A stretch of 64,000 bases of DNA from Diphasiastrum complanatum (GCA_029204225.1 CM055105.1:10738551-10802550), one strand, 5' to 3'. Shown: positions 22,543-36,135, numbered from the stretch's first letter. Program-made: numbers and translations. Notes: generated from the sequence alone by a model not told the origin.

Positions 22543-22584
<42 letters not shown>
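22513..22584. repeat. (CA)n(CG)n(TG)n inverted microsatellite
   Basis: A run of CA dinucleotides passes into about seven CG dinucleotides and then into about 17 TG dinucleotides. The tract is self-complementary and alternates purine and pyrimidine throughout, the classical Z-DNA and cruciform-prone pattern. Confidence 0.9.
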
Positions 22585-22590
<6 letters not shown>

Positions 22591-24099
22591 CTTTCTTGTT
22601 AGTGCAAATGGAGGATTTGACGTTTTCAACGAATTAACATGATATCCTGGCAGGACTACTAATATGTCGCTAGTGCATACATCATACTGTTAATATGGAA
22701 TCGGTGCAAACATCCTAACATTACTAACGTGTCATTAATAGTTTCAATGGATGTGAAGAACCAGTATGTTATCCTGTAGTTGTAGGAACTTCTTTAGCCT
22801 CTCCAGTAAATAATTTTAGAAAAAATACATTTGATATAAATAGTCCAATTTCTTCTCCTTCTGATGAGATAAGTTCAAAATCAGTTGATTCCATCTCTTC
22901 TCTTCCCTTCAAAATCAGAGTACAATTCCTCCAGGAAACCGGATAGCACAAGAAGTGATCAATGCACCTCCAAGATTAAAGGCAGGATAATACAAGCCTC
23001 TGAAGCAGAGTAATTCACTAGGTATATCCTGTTGGCAGGCAACATCTGGGGGAAAGCCAGCTGCTCCGCTTCCCCCAAGAGCAAGCTTCAGTCAAAGATC
23101 ACAAGGCTCACAAGCAACATCCAAATGGCTACAAAGCCACTAAGCCTAAGAAAAAAGTATCCTTCGAGGTTCAGACAAAGGCTTACTCATGGGCTGGGCT
23201 ACTGAGGCAGCTTCCAAATCACCCTAGGCAAGAACAAAATGTCCTCTACGGAGATTGGTCACCGACCAGGCATCCTTTAAACTTCTATCGAGCAGCAAAA
23301 GCAGCTGCCAACCCAGCCAGGATATAAGGAGATATCAGACATGTTTCATCCAAAGTCTTGATAATCACTGCCTTGTATGAAATTGCCATCCAATGATGAT
23401 GTCTCTCCAACCAGACCACAAATTATATTGGTCTCCTTTCCAATTTTCAGCAAAGCAGCACATCCAACTCTTGAGGAAGGATTGAATTCTTGGGCGACCA
23501 CTTCCCCATAAATGAAACAATCAATGTTTCATGAATACACACTTATATATAGATGTGGACACACACAGTTAGGGCCCGGTAACAAACCAAACGAGCCCTG
23601 TATAGGCGGGTTGCCCAGATGGTCAAAAGATTGGTGAAATTGGTCTTGAACAACAACCAAACTAGGCTCCTGGCAGCTGATCAGATTAGGTGTGTGGCCA
23701 GTAGTGACCCGGAATGCCCTGCAAGTAAATATTAAGGCGGAAAAGGATTCACTGTTGTGCACCAGGTCATCAGGTGAGTGCGAAGATTGGATCGTGACCA
23801 TAGCTTGCGATCATGAGGTTGGGGTGGTCTAGTGATCAGCGAGACACAATAGGCATGGGGTGGCCATCACTCATCACTACACCTTTCAGTCAGGTAGCAG
23901 TACAATGTGTTGGTTAGTGGTCTGGCATACCAGTATAGGGAATGTGACCCAGGATAGGAAAGGTAGGCAGAGGACTTAATGGGATAACCTATGGATGGGA
24001 GGCTATTCTTCTACGAGTTCAGGCGCTAGGTAGTGTCACATTCTCTTTAAATTCAGAAAAATTGAAAAACAGAGTTTCAAAATAGGTTTTTGTTCCATA

Positions 24100-24437
24100 C
24101 CATAGAATTAATGAACCGTTAAAGGTTTAGTACGGTTCTGAGAACCGTACAGTGAACCGTACGGTTCTCAGAACTTTTTTGCAGGAACCGTGTGAACCGT
24201 GGAGGTAATTAAATAATTAATTAATTAATTTTTTTTTCAGTACACAGGTCTGTGTGGAATCTGGATTAACAGGTCTGTGTGGATCAGGTCTAAATCTGTT
24301 TCCAAATCAGGTCCAAATCTGTGTCTATAATAATTTGGTAATTAATTAATTAAATACTGGAACCGTACCACAGTTCAATGAACCGTGGTACGGTTCCCAG
24401 GACCCACGGTTCTGGGAACCGTGGGTTTTATGTTCCA
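24100..24437. repeat. Palindrome-word element, GAACCGT/ACGGTTC type (P1)
   Basis: The left arm (24110-24210) repeats TACGGTTCTGAGAACCGTA-like phrases. The core is (TTAA)-rich with AGGTCTGTGTGG repeats. The right arm (24360-24430) again repeats GAACCGTGGTACGGTTC. The ends TTCCATACC (about 24094-24102) and ATGTTCCATACC (24431-24442) are similar but direct. It has no coding capacity and is MITE-like. Confidence 0.65.
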
Positions 24438-25066
24438 TACCAAAGGGTATTCGAATGAATATCTATGGTTTGAATCTTTGGGCAATAAACATTCAGATGG
24501 TTCTGGGCTGTGGATTCTTTGCAAGGATTTGCAAAGATTACATGCTGATCTATCAAGAAAGACAGCCCAGCTGGTGCCATCGCAGGTGCCTATGCACCAT
24601 GGGAAAGCTATCTTTTAGGACATAATAAAATGGGAGACCCATCTGCCTGTGGAAGGCCACTATCTTATAAATAAAAGCGAGAGCCTAAAGATTTCTTCAA
24701 TATTGCGCATTCAAATAAAGATACTAAAAATAAATAAGAGAATTTCTCCCCTGCAGCTAGATTCAATAATTAAAACTTGATATTTGCCACCATAGTTTTA
24801 AAAACACTGCACTCGGAAGAATGTTCCTCTGAATGAATAATCAGCATTTAGGATATAAGTAACCACACTACAATGCTAAACATTAACAAGATAAGCTTAG
24901 ATTTGACGAAGTACACTGGAACTCATCTACTAACCATTTCAAAAGGACTGCTTCATATCAAGATCAACTTATTTTGCATAACAGTAAACTCTCATTAGCT
25001 CCTCCAGACCTGCTGGTGATTTGGGGAATAAAATTAGCTGAAAGAGCGTAAGTCGTCTTAACTAAC

Positions 25067-25259
25067 CAGGTCCCTTGTACACATTGCATCTGTCAAGTTT
25101 TGAGGCTCCTCGATTTCCTCCGAACTGAATATCTGGAACCAATGGATAAGTCCACCTATGTATGATGTCTTTACTAATAGTATCATATGCTCGTAAGTTG
25201 TCAACCCTCGCAGCATAGTCTCTGTAGATTTCATACGTATAAACCTTATTTCCCATGAC
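25067..25259 (-). CDS. EIF2B5: eIF2B epsilon exon, fold-to-helix junction
   Basis: 193 bp between acceptor AAACAG and donor GTTAGT. Reads VMGNKVYTYEIYRDYAARV, DTISKDIIHRWTYPLVPD and NVYKGP, then leaves one base that pairs with GG of the next exon. This is the strongly conserved segment between the nucleotidyltransferase-like fold and the beta-helix (compare family motif YAARVxNxxxYDxxSKD). Intact. Confidence 0.93.
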
Positions 25260-26163
25260 CTGTTTACAAGCATAAAAGTACCATTCACCGAATGCCCTAA
25301 CACCTGGAAGTTGTCATAGCTAGACAGCACACATCTAAATAATGATTCCTGATCTATCAACAAGCAAACCAAAGCAGGCCAGACTGGACTATAGCAACTT
25401 TGGTGGACATAAGAGTTATAAAGATACAATAATATATGTTATGATATCATGTTATGATGTAACTTCTTTGTTTATCCGACTAATTGAAAAGCTGAAAACA
25501 AAATTTATTCGGGACTATGAAAACTTGTAAATACAAACGCATGTCCACAAGCTTCAGATTCTCTGCAAGCTGTCTATTACACTGACATGTATAAAGCTTG
25601 TAGAAATTCAAGTTTTACTTTTATTCAAGATGTCACAGTTTTGTACAAACAGCCTGTACGCTCCATTGCCAAATATATGCTATTGGCAACAGTGTAATCT
25701 GAACAAACGACGTAGGCACTAATGTTAAAAGACACAATTCCGCACATTCTCCAACAACTCAATATTATAGGTTCATCAACCACTGGTAGTGAGCCACAGC
25801 TGCTGTAAGATGATTAAAAACCACAATCTCCCACTCTGCAAAGTTATCGCAAGTTAGCAAGAGCCACAGACCATAACCCATGCATATCACTTCAATAGAG
25901 TACTTCAAACACAGTAGTGATGCCGATGTCAACTAATAAGTCAATTGGTTTACGGAACTTTAATATGATGCATTAGTCAGACCTAAATGGTAAACTACCA
26001 GTTAAAGGCATGTAATCCACCAAATGACCTGATATCCGACCCTTCCCTGCTGCCAATACTGGAGAAGAGGCCTCTCATCATCAAACAACAGCCTTGAAAC
26101 AGAAATTTTGTATACTCTTATCCGAAAGTGCATGTAACATCAATACAAAGGACAGAAAAGCAC
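25260..26163. other. EIF2B5: eIF2B epsilon intron, 0.9 kb
   Basis: Ordinary AT-rich intron; no repeat or gene seen. Confidence 0.8.
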
Positions 26164-26271
26164 CTCATCGCTCAGAAGCCCCTTCACAAAATCTCGACGA
26201 AGTCGTTGATAGTCAAAATTGTCCGTAAAAAGCATAAGTACTTCTGGTGAGCAAATGTCAATATGACAATC
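26164..26271 (-). CDS. EIF2B5: eIF2B epsilon exon, 36 codons
   Basis: 108 bp, phase 0 on both sides, between acceptor CGGCAG and donor GTGCTT. Reads [20 protein letters not shown] and ends FVKGLLSDE. This is the hallmark '[16 protein letters not shown]' segment of epsilon. Its partner exon on the 5' side is 26.7 kb away. Confidence 0.93.
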
Positions 26272-28510
26272 CTGCCGATGGAACAAGTAAAAAAAATCAG
26301 AATGCTTAAAATTCAAAATTGTAATTTTAAGTCTTGCCCAGTCTTTGGCCACCATGAAAGTGCTTCCTTGGTACGGTCCTACATTATGAGTTTCTAACTT
26401 TCTAGCATGGTCTTGCCTTTAGCATCCCAAACTGAAAAAGCCCAAATTTGCTACTAGCTTTGAAACTTGGTAAAAACGTTTCTTGTGTGAAAGACAACAA
26501 ACAACATTCTGCAAACAAATTCCATAATAATAAAGTGGGTAGGCACACAATCAACAGTAAAAACTCATCCACTTTTGAGAAGTTTCCGCTATCACAAACT
26601 TAACTGAGATATAATGATTGAGTTGGACAAAGTAAAACCTAAATATGCTGGTATGCAACTGATCACATATATATCATTTGACAAGATCCATATCCACGTC
26701 ACATATATATCCACTTTCATTTGACAAGATCCATATCCACCGTTCACCTTCTACTGAAAGTTCAGAGCTGTGAATGGCAAATACTAAAAAATGATACGTT
26801 GTCTATTTTTAAGAAAATACTCGACAGCGAACATATGTAAGCTTCAAATAGTCATGAACTCAATGCAACAAGAACTCCAAGATCACTAGTTTGGCAGTTT
26901 GGGGCAACAGCATCAACATTCACTAAGTAATGTCTCCAAGCACATCCAATCTCGTAAGAAAATCTACAACAGAGTTTCTTGGTAGGACATAGTCACACAC
27001 CAAACACTAGAATACAGCAGTAAACTGCCAACTCATATGAATCTCCAACTATGACATCAATGCAGAGAACAATGAACTAGTTTCACACCCTATTACAAAG
27101 GAAATTTGCCACCAATGTAACCTCACAAAAGCTTCCGATCCCTATAATCATCACCTCCCAGAATAAAAGCAGATAATGTCTATTTGTACTCTCTATACTC
27201 CACTTAGTTCAGTATGTACTAAAAAGATCAAGGGCCAACCTATGTGTTTGGTCCTTGCCAAAGGGCTTATAATGACCACATAGGCCCAATGTAATAAACT
27301 GTCATTTATGGGCCCATATGAGTTGATAAAGCCCTATGCACCATAGAATAACTACATAAATCTAATAAAAAATATTAACTCTCCTACTGACAAAAACATT
27401 GTCCTCAATGTTTCAAAAACCTCCAAAAAGGAGATCATGTCATAGAAATGCATATGTTGAACCAGATGCCACAGAAATTTCTATGCCAAAGAGGAGATCA
27501 CAAAATTTCATAGAAAAAGATGTAGCAAATGTACACAAAGCCCAAGAAAAAGTCGCAAAAGATGTATACTGTATAAGATGTTGTAATGTAATGTCTATTT
27601 TGTGTCGTTGCATAGTTGTAGATTTACTGGAGTCACAAGTATCCATTATTTATCAAAGTCACAGTATGCGTAAGTGTACCTCCATATAATGAGGAGCTTG
27701 TAACCGAGGTGGCTACCACCAGCACATAAACCATCACCTTGCTCCCAGAGGTGACTGGCAGAAAGCATTACTACAAATAAAGAGTAGTTGTCACAAGGAC
27801 AATTGTAATGAGCCAAGCTGGGAAAAAATCAAGTTCCCACACAATCTAAGGAATTAAGCAAGGTATCATACTTTTGTATTGTGTTATTCCGTAAAGTTCT
27901 CTATTTATTATCACATTAATTCAACCTTGTAAGAAATGGCAAGCTACTCACTGAATCAATTCAACTTGAATCAAGCAATGTAGAAGGCCCAGGTTACAAT
28001 ATTTGGAAATTCTAGATCTAGCACATTCTCTTAAGCAAGAATTAGTGGAAAATTGTCATAGGAGAAAAGAGTTCACATTACACAGAAAAATGGTAAAGGA
28101 TCTGATGAACGAAGCAATGACAAAATTCAAGTGAGAATATCATCCCACACATCAAAGATGGAAGGGATCAAAAGATGCATGGGATGAAAAACAAATCCAT
28201 TTGCTAATGTACCAAATTTCAGCATTTGAAAAACAAGCTGCATACAATAAAGCATGTTTATTCTCTGATCTTAACTAATTCTCTCGCCGTTTGAACCTGC
28301 ACTCTCACTGCCTTGTGTTGTTGCTAAGCTCTCTGTAGAGTGTTCTTACATGTCCTACAATGCTCTATAGCCTGCAAACTTCCCAAAACAAGCTCTCTCC
28401 TCACTACTTTTCTTCTCCGAGCTTTTACGTCCTGCGAGGGACTATCTCACCTCAGTACGGAACCCATGATGAGCCAAATCCAATGAGAAGGCGCTCAGGA
28501 TCAAGGAAGC
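26272..28510. other. Left part of the 26.7 kb eIF2B intron
   Basis: AT-rich intron DNA. From about 27400 to 28510 it may be the leader of a minus-strand LTR element whose primer site lies at 28511. No coding region can be supported. Confidence 0.5.
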
Positions 28511-28580
28511 TTTGATGCCATGTCAATAATCACAATGCAACTAGCATCACAAACATAAGTAGAGGAGGAAAGCCACCACA
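28511..28580 (-). other. Possible primer site and LTR end of a second LTR element
   Basis: On the minus strand ...TTATTGACA is followed by TGGCATCAAAGC, a diverged initiator-tRNA primer site. The LTR to its right would be interrupted at 28581 by the plus-strand LTR. Support is one short motif. Confidence 0.35.
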
Positions 28581-28962
28581 TGTTATGGACACACATTATA
28601 GTCCATACGTCTTTACTTCCCACAATACTACTGGACACGCATTATATTACACGTGATGGGCCTAGAAATACTATTTTACATGGTTTTCTATTTTGGCCCT
28701 AATATTTGAATTTCACTTGGGAGGTGGGATTTGTCCACTATAAATAGCCACTAGGGCTGGTCATTTGCTAGTTTTGATCATTTGAGTCTTGGGCTTCTTG
28801 TAGGGGAGTTGTAATATTTTGGAGATCTCAGTTGAAGATCTTCCTGAGCTATCGGCGGCCACTGATATTCATACAGTTTCTTAGATGAAGAATGTTATGT
28901 CAATGTCTTTTGTTGTTTTTTATGCATCATTGATACTAATACCTATGAATCTGTTCATAGCA
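28581..28962 (+). repeat. LTR with primer site (family C)
   Basis: 382 bp, TGTTATGGAC...TTCATAGCA, with a TATA box ACTATAAATAGCC at 28738-28750. TGGTATCAGGGC at 28963-28974 follows directly and fits an initiator tRNA-Met primer site with one change. No gag or pol follows that I can identify, so this is a 5' LTR of a broken element. Confidence 0.65.
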
Positions 28963-30225
28963 TGGTATCAGGGCACTAACCTGAGCGATTGGGAGCGCTT
29001 TTTTGTTTTATGGTTTCTTTGCACATTTTTGGATCTTATGTTTGTTTTTGTGATTTTCTTTGCAAATTTAAGGATCTTCATTGAAGGACTAGGATCTGCT
29101 ATCTCTTTTCTCTCTTCATCTCTCTCTAGTTGGATCTTCATCTTTTGGTGGATCTTCAGCTCTCTCTTTCTAGAAAGTCTTATAGCCTTTTTTCATCTCT
29201 CTAGAAAAATTTTCACATTTTTGGCCATAACTTTTTTGTTTGTGATTGGACTTGAGTTTTGTTAGTTGCATTCGTGTCGTAGCAAGTTGGAGCCTATGAT
29301 GATGTCATTATTTTTGCTGGCCGTTTTTTGGAAACCTGAATTCTCAGTTTTTGGAAAAACTCATCTTTTTCATCCTTTTCCGCGATAGAAGTTCAAACTA
29401 ATCATATGGATGAGGGTGCTAGGCTCAAACAAGTCTATTGATCCAGGTTTCATGTCAAACAGAGTTCTACATCCACAAATCTTGCAAAGTTTTCCAAAGG
29501 GTATTCTTTTTACTTTTCATTTTTTGTAGCTGTTCTTTATGCATATGTGATTGGGTCTTGTTCTTTCCTATTGTTCCTTGATTCTTAAGATCCATTTTGT
29601 ATACATTTTTGAGAAGGTTTTGAAAAGTCAAACATTGGTCAAATTGAATATTTTGTTTTCTTTTTAAAAGATTGTCTCTAGATCTTTACATACTTTTTTT
29701 TTCAAGAAGTTCATTGCCCATTACGGTTTGCCAAATGGATGTCTCATTCTCAAGATATTACACTTTGAAGTCGTGCCCTACTTCACCACATTCAGCCCAT
29801 TTGCGAATTTTCTTTGTGGCTGTCCAATGCCCCACATTGAGCGACTATTTTTCCAGCTTTTTGCAGATCCAGTTATTGGCTACCCAGTGCCCTACTTCAC
29901 TCACTTTTCGGCAGCCTCTTCACCACCTATTGTTTGTTGGCTTTTCTACTACCATTGGGCACCATTTCTTCTTACTTGGCACACTATTCAATGGCCATTT
30001 TGGTAGCCTCTTCACCACCTATTACTTACTGGATTTTCTGTCACATTTGGGCAGCTTACTTCATTACTTGGTGCTCCCTTTCGTGATGTTTTCTTCTTTT
30101 GGCATTCCCTTGTTTCATGGCCTTTTCCCATTGGTGTTGATTAGAGCCTACATTGAGGTGACGACTAGTGTCGTCTCCCTCAAGGTTTGTGCATCTTCCA
30201 CATTCCAATGTTGGTAGTAAAAAAG
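28963..30225 (+). other. Leader-like DNA after LTR C
   Basis: T-rich, non-coding, with loosely repeated phrases such as TGCCCTACTTCAC and TGGGCACC. Ends where palindrome-word elements start. No supported gene. Confidence 0.5.
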
Positions 30226-30268
30226 AAAATTGGAGCCGCCCTAGAAAATGCGGTACCAGGGCGGCACC

Positions 30269-30289
<21 letters not shown>

Positions 30290-30313
<24 letters not shown>

Positions 30314-30582
30314 AGGATGTGCATCCGGGCCGGACGCCGGCAATCCGCGTCCGCGTCCGGCGTCTAGACCCAGACGCATCCGACCCCCGGATGCGTCCCA
30401 TTTTTTCTTTTTTTAAATTTTTTTTACACTAAATAACAGTAAAAAAACTTTAAAAAAAAAAAAAGCGGACGCGTTAGGACCCCCGGACGCACTCCTGGCG
30501 CGTCCGCGCCCAGACGCGAACGAGAACGCGCGTCCGGACGTGCGTTCTGACGCAGCATCCGCTTCCTTAGATATATATCTAT
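30290..30582 (+). repeat. GGACGCGTCC-type element G1
   Basis: Follows a (TA)n tract. The left arm starts near CATCCGGGCCGGACGC and repeats CCGCGTC words. The core is poly-T/poly-A. The right arm repeats GGACGCG and CGCGTCCGGACG and ends GCTTCCTTAGATATATAT. Copies G2-G5 share this order. Confidence 0.75.
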
Positions 30583-31160
30583 ATCATAGATCCAACGGTA
30601 CGGGGTACCCAGGATCCATACTAGTACCACGGCACCATCATGGTGCCGCAATACCATAATATATAAAAAAAATTAATTTTCTTTTGAAAAAAATAATAAT
30701 AATAATTTAGTGGGCTGCCATATGGGTATCATCTTGAAGCTCTTGACGAGAGCAGTGCATTTATGCAGGTTGCCGGTTCTGACGAGAGTAGTGCATTTAT
30801 GCAGGTTGCTCCAACTTCTAATGAATGCCTCTAAATGTGGTAGTTATATAGTAGCAACCACCATCTGAGAGAGCGAACAGCCAAAGGACCAAGGGGATGC
30901 AAAACGCCAAAAAGTGTGTTTTGGCTCAGGGAGTCGGAAGGCCAAATCATGAAGAGGCTGTACCATCGAGGCCGGGGTCTATCGACTGCCCCCGGACCCT
31001 GTCGTTGGGGGGATCTACCCCCAAAACCCCCCAAAAAAAGGGAAAAAAAAAAAATTTAAATATTAAAAAATGGTACCGCCCTGGTACCACAGACCAGAGG
31101 GAGGTACCGTACTGGCGGTACCACCATTATGGTACCGGCGGTACCACCGGGTTCTATGAT
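30583..31160. repeat. Palindrome-word element, GGTACC type (P2)
   Basis: Ends ATCATAGATCC and (inverted) ATCATAGAACC. Arms 30590-30660 and 31070-31150 repeat GGTACC, GGTACCGC and GTACCATAATGGT-like words. The core of about 400 bp contains a repeated GTGCATTTATGCAGGTTGC and a GC-rich block at 30910-31035 that recurs at 61212-61335. It lies between G1 and the inverted copy G2. No coding capacity. Confidence 0.7.
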
Positions 31161-31430
31161 ATATATCTAAGGAAGCGGACCCTGCGTCCGAACGAGAGTC
31201 CGGACGCACGTCCGCATCCATGTCTGGACGGGGACGCGCCAGGGGTGCGTCTGGGTCCCCGGACACATACGCTTTCTTTTTTTTTCCTTTTAGAGTTATT
31301 TAGCCAAAAAATCAAAAATAAATAGATAAAAATATTGACGCGTCTGACCCCGAGTCCGGAAGTCGGACGCGTCCGGGTCCGGACGCGGAATGCCCACGTC
31401 AGGCTCGGACACCCTCATGTCTGATATTAT
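31161..31430 (-). repeat. GGACGCGTCC-type element G2, inverted
   Basis: Reads TCTAAGGAAGCGGAC at its left edge, the complement of the right edge of G1, and ends near the complement of the G1 left arm. Without P2, G1 and G2 would form an inverted pair. Confidence 0.7.
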
Positions 31431-31447
31431 ATATATATATATATACA

Positions 31448-31750
31448 TATATATAAGGTGGCGAACCTCGGACGCGAACGCGCGTCCGGACGCGGACGCG
31501 CCAGGGATGCGTCCGGGTCCTCAACAAGTCAGCTATTTTTTTTTCTCTTTTTGGCACGTCCGAACGCGGACGCACCATGGGGTGCATTTGGGTCCTCGGC
31601 AAGTCCGCTATTTTTTTTTTGTGTGTTAAAAAAATAAAAAATAAATATGGACGCGTCCGACCCCGCATTCGGGGGTCAGACGCGTCCGGGTCCAAATGCC
31701 GGACGCGGGCGCGGATTGCCCACGTCCGGCCCGGACGCGCACCTCTAATA
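31448..31750 (-). repeat. GGACGCGTCC-type element G3, inverted
   Basis: Same order as G2 after a (TA)n tract, with an internal duplication of the GACGCACC...TCCGCTATTTTT stretch. Ends GGCCCGGACGCGCACC then TA-rich DNA. Confidence 0.7.
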
Positions 31751-31995
31751 TATATAAAAACATGATTAGCCTCATAATATTAACACAGAGAAGATTTCCC
31801 AAATGAAATCCATATTAAAATGATTATCCCTATTGATTATGCAAAGGAACTGCTATACTTGAAATGCTGCCAACCACCAGATATCATTTTCTAATTGAAC
31901 AATGAAATTGAGGCCTTCTGAGTCTTCTGAATTTGAAAGTGCTCCATTCATGATCGTGAGACTGACTCTTTTCATTTTTTGTCCTTTTATTCAGA

Positions 31996-32135
31996 CATGA
32001 GGGTCCGGGCCGGACGCGGGCTTTTCGTGTCCGCGTCCGACGCCCAGAAGCGGACGCGTCCAACCCCCGTGCACCAGGTCGAACGAGTCCAAAAACAAAT
32101 TTGAAATTTTTTTCTGGAAGCGTCCGGGCCCTGGA
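31996..32135 (+). repeat. GGACGCGTCC-type element G4, partial
   Basis: Left arm only, starting TTCAGACATGAGGGTCCGGG and degenerate toward the core. Non-repeat intron DNA of about 240 bp separates it from G3. Confidence 0.6.
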
Positions 32136-32217
32136 CAAGTTGGTTTTTTTTTGAAAAAAGAAAGGGCACGCGGGCAGCGGAACAATCCGCAGAAGCCCGA
32201 GAAGCCCGAAAAGGTGA

Positions 32218-32220
32218 GAG

Positions 32221-32277
<57 letters not shown>

Positions 32278-32596
32278 ACAGTGAGAGAGAGAGAGAGAGA
32301 GAGATTGAGGGTTATGGTGTGTGTGTGTGTGTGATGAGTTCTGTGTGTGTGTGTGATGATTGTGTGTGTGTGATGATTTATGTGTGTGTGTGAGTGTGTG
32401 TGGCTTAGTTGATTTGTGTATGCACAGAAGTGTGTGTGGTGATTTGTGTGTGAGAGAGAGGAAGAGACAGAGAGAGGATTTGTGTGTGCGCGCGTGTACG
32501 AGACATGGTGTGTGTGTGAGTTTAGGGTTTATGGTCTACGTGCTTGGGTTTGGGGTTAAGGAGAAGAGAGAGAGAGAGAGAGATAGATTTGCGTGC

Positions 32597-32673
<77 letters not shown>
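32218..32673 (+). repeat. (GA)n-(GT)n leader of hAT copy H2
   Basis: Matches 2880-3192 and 6575-6659 in order and phrase. It ends in (GA)n directly before the ATG of the BED protein. Confidence 0.7.
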
Positions 32674-32674
<1 letters not shown>

Positions 32675-33105
32675 TGGCCGCTCGTCCCATTTGGGATGAG
32701 GTGGAGTTGATGCCCGACAAAAAGTGGCGTTGCCCCTTTTGTCGAAAGCAGTTCACAAGGAACGCCTCTCGGGTTCAAGCACATTTGGGGGGATTACGAG
32801 TCCGACCCACGGGGGGACGCTATGAGATCGGCGTTTGTATGGTCATCCCCTCTGCGGAGAGGGCTCGCATTCTCGAGGCATATGCTGAGCCAGGTGCTGA
32901 GCCCGGCGAGCCGTCCACAGATGCCGCGGACTCTATTTCCACTGGTGCACCCACTGCCACCGCCCCTGCCACCGCTACACCCACCGCCCCCGCCACCGCC
33001 CCCACCCCCGCCGCCGTATCCGCAGCCACCGCCACCGCCACCCCCACCCCCTCTGCCATGGATCCACAGCCTCCACTGCTGCACCTACGCCTGTGCCATC
33101 ACCGT
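32674..33105 (+). pseudogene. hAT copy H2 transposase, BED finger and linker
   Basis: MAARPIWDEVELMPDKKW leads into WRCPFCRKQF...SRVQAHLGGL, a BED-type finger. Then come GVCMVIPSAERARILEAY and a long Ala/Pro/Thr linker. The frame is open to a stop near 33105, where a shift separates it from the catalytic part. BED fingers bind the transposon ends. Confidence 0.85.
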
Positions 33106-33640
33106 TAGATCTGCACGGTCCGTCCACATCCTCCGCTTCCGCACCTACACCTATGCCTCCACCCCAAGGTCCGCATCATCCATCCACATCCTCCCAGCCA
33201 TCCACATCCCGAGGCACCAGACAGATGTCCATGCCGGGATCTTTCAAAGAGGGGCAGCACAGAGGGGCCACCAGGACCATAGCACAGATGTTCTATAACC
33301 TGAACCTCCCCTTTATCATGGCATCATCCCGCATCTTTCGAGAGGCTATCTCGAAAGTTGCAGTCTGCGGGCACACCACCCACAGCCGACGCACCACGCG
33401 GCCCTTTGCTCCAGGAGCGGGTTGCATCAGTCAGAGAAAGACTAGCCGCACTGCAGGAGGCTTGGGAAAGATACGGTTGTTCCATTATGGCTAATGGGTG
33501 GATTGATCGTCGCAAACGTCCACTCATCAACGTGATTGTTTCTAGTTGTTATTGTTCCATGTTCCTGCGCAGCATCGGGCGCCTCCGAGGCAGGGAGAGT
33601 GCATTCGACCGAGTAAATGTATGTGTTTATGAAATGCTAT
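33106..33640 (+). pseudogene. hAT copy H2 transposase, DUF659-type segment
   Basis: In two frames I read TIAQMFYNLNLPFIMASS and then RYGCSIMANGWIDRRKRPL, INVIVSSCYCSMFLRSIG. This is the conserved start of plant hAT transposase (DUF659), with the first catalytic Asp of the D-D-E set in GWxD. After HSTE a GTAAAT donor-like site follows. The rest of the gene is absent: opposite-strand copy C1 begins within about 200 bp. Confidence 0.8.
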
Positions 33641-34019
33641 CAAGAGGGGTGTATTTATGTGAACTGCATCTGCTATCAATCTTTGCAGTTGAAACCAATT
33701 GAAAATACGATTCACACACGCACATACAATTCGAAATAAAATTGAAAACATAGCATCACATTTACAAATCAACAAATACACAATGTGCAGCAAATAAAGT
33801 ACGTCCAACACTAGATATAATAAGTAAAATGGTCTGAATACAGTGTTCTACCATCTGGCCGCCAAACATGGACCATGATATCAAACTACTAAAAATAAAA
33901 TAACAGAGCTACAATCAATGCTCTGGCTCTGAATCAGATGAATGCTCCGGAGACAACTCAGGGCCCCGAGCTGACTATCACAACCGATATCTATGCCTGT
34001 CTGAAACTGGCATGGGATG
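33641..34019 (-). other. hAT C1 3' flank
   Basis: AT-rich DNA between the broken ends of H2 and C1. It is probably the 3' untranslated part of C1. It diverges from C2 at about 34020. Confidence 0.5.
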
Positions 34020-35660
<1,641 letters not shown>

Positions 35661-35689
35661 TATCTTCGTCTGCAAGGTTAAAATTTTGC

Positions 35690-35932
35690 ATGTCAGAAAG
35701 ACAACTTGCTCAGGAAATGAAACCAACGTACCAACCGTCAACCAACATGCTATCGAAGAATAGCCTATCACCTGCAATGCGTTCATAATGGTCGGCAGTC
35801 TCCTAGCGAGACGTGCGTTGGTGCTACAGAACACCAACCGCTCCAACTGACTCACTGACAGCCTGTTTCTTCTCCTCGTGTGAATGAGGGCCCATGTGCT
35901 CCAATTACGCTCACACACGGAGGCAGCGCAAT
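35690..35932 (-). pseudogene. hAT copy C1, dimerisation exon
   Basis: Reads CAASVCERNWSTWALIHTRR, NRLSVSQLERLVF and NARLARRLPTI. This is the C-terminal dimerisation motif of plant hAT transposases (CERNWSxxxxIHxKxRNRL). Gypsy B3 is inserted at its first codons; the TSD overlaps the exon edge. Confidence 0.88.
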
Positions 35933-36135
35933 TGTAGTAGTTCCTAACACCACAGTAGGGCAAACACTAACTGATCCCCCCAACCTTGCCTACTCCCTAA
36001 TATAGAGTAAGCCCCTCCTAGCCCAATGTGAGGACTGGTAGCATGCAACTGCCAAGTGTCGGCCACGTGTCACTGACGTGGCCGACTGCACGTCGGGACC
36101 CAACTGGGGGCCCTGTCCTGCTGACAAGGTCCCTA
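35933..36135 (-). repeat. Truncated 3' LTR of gypsy B3
   Basis: Matches the right half of the B2 LTR, starting GTAGGGACCTTGTCAGCAGG and ending CTACTACA at the TSD. Confidence 0.85.

Larger units (their letters stand above)
21329..25066. other. EIF2B5: eIF2B epsilon intron, 3.7 kb
   Basis: Contains a CA/CG/TG palindrome (22513-22584) and a palindrome-word element (24100-24437). A plus-strand run at about 23150-23330 reads KKVSFEVQTKAYSWAGLL and is protein-like, but it is isolated and unrecognised. No other supported feature. Confidence 0.6.

Noticed and set aside
23150-23520. An additional eIF2B exon or other gene exon in the 21329-25066 intron
   Set aside because: Protein-like runs on both strands, but the exons at 25067-25259 and 21066-21328 already join in phase (phase 1) and match the family without extra residues.
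30168-31765. Small IYIYIY-containing proteins
   Set aside because: Products of (TA)n and GC-word repeats in all frames; no conserved start or domain.
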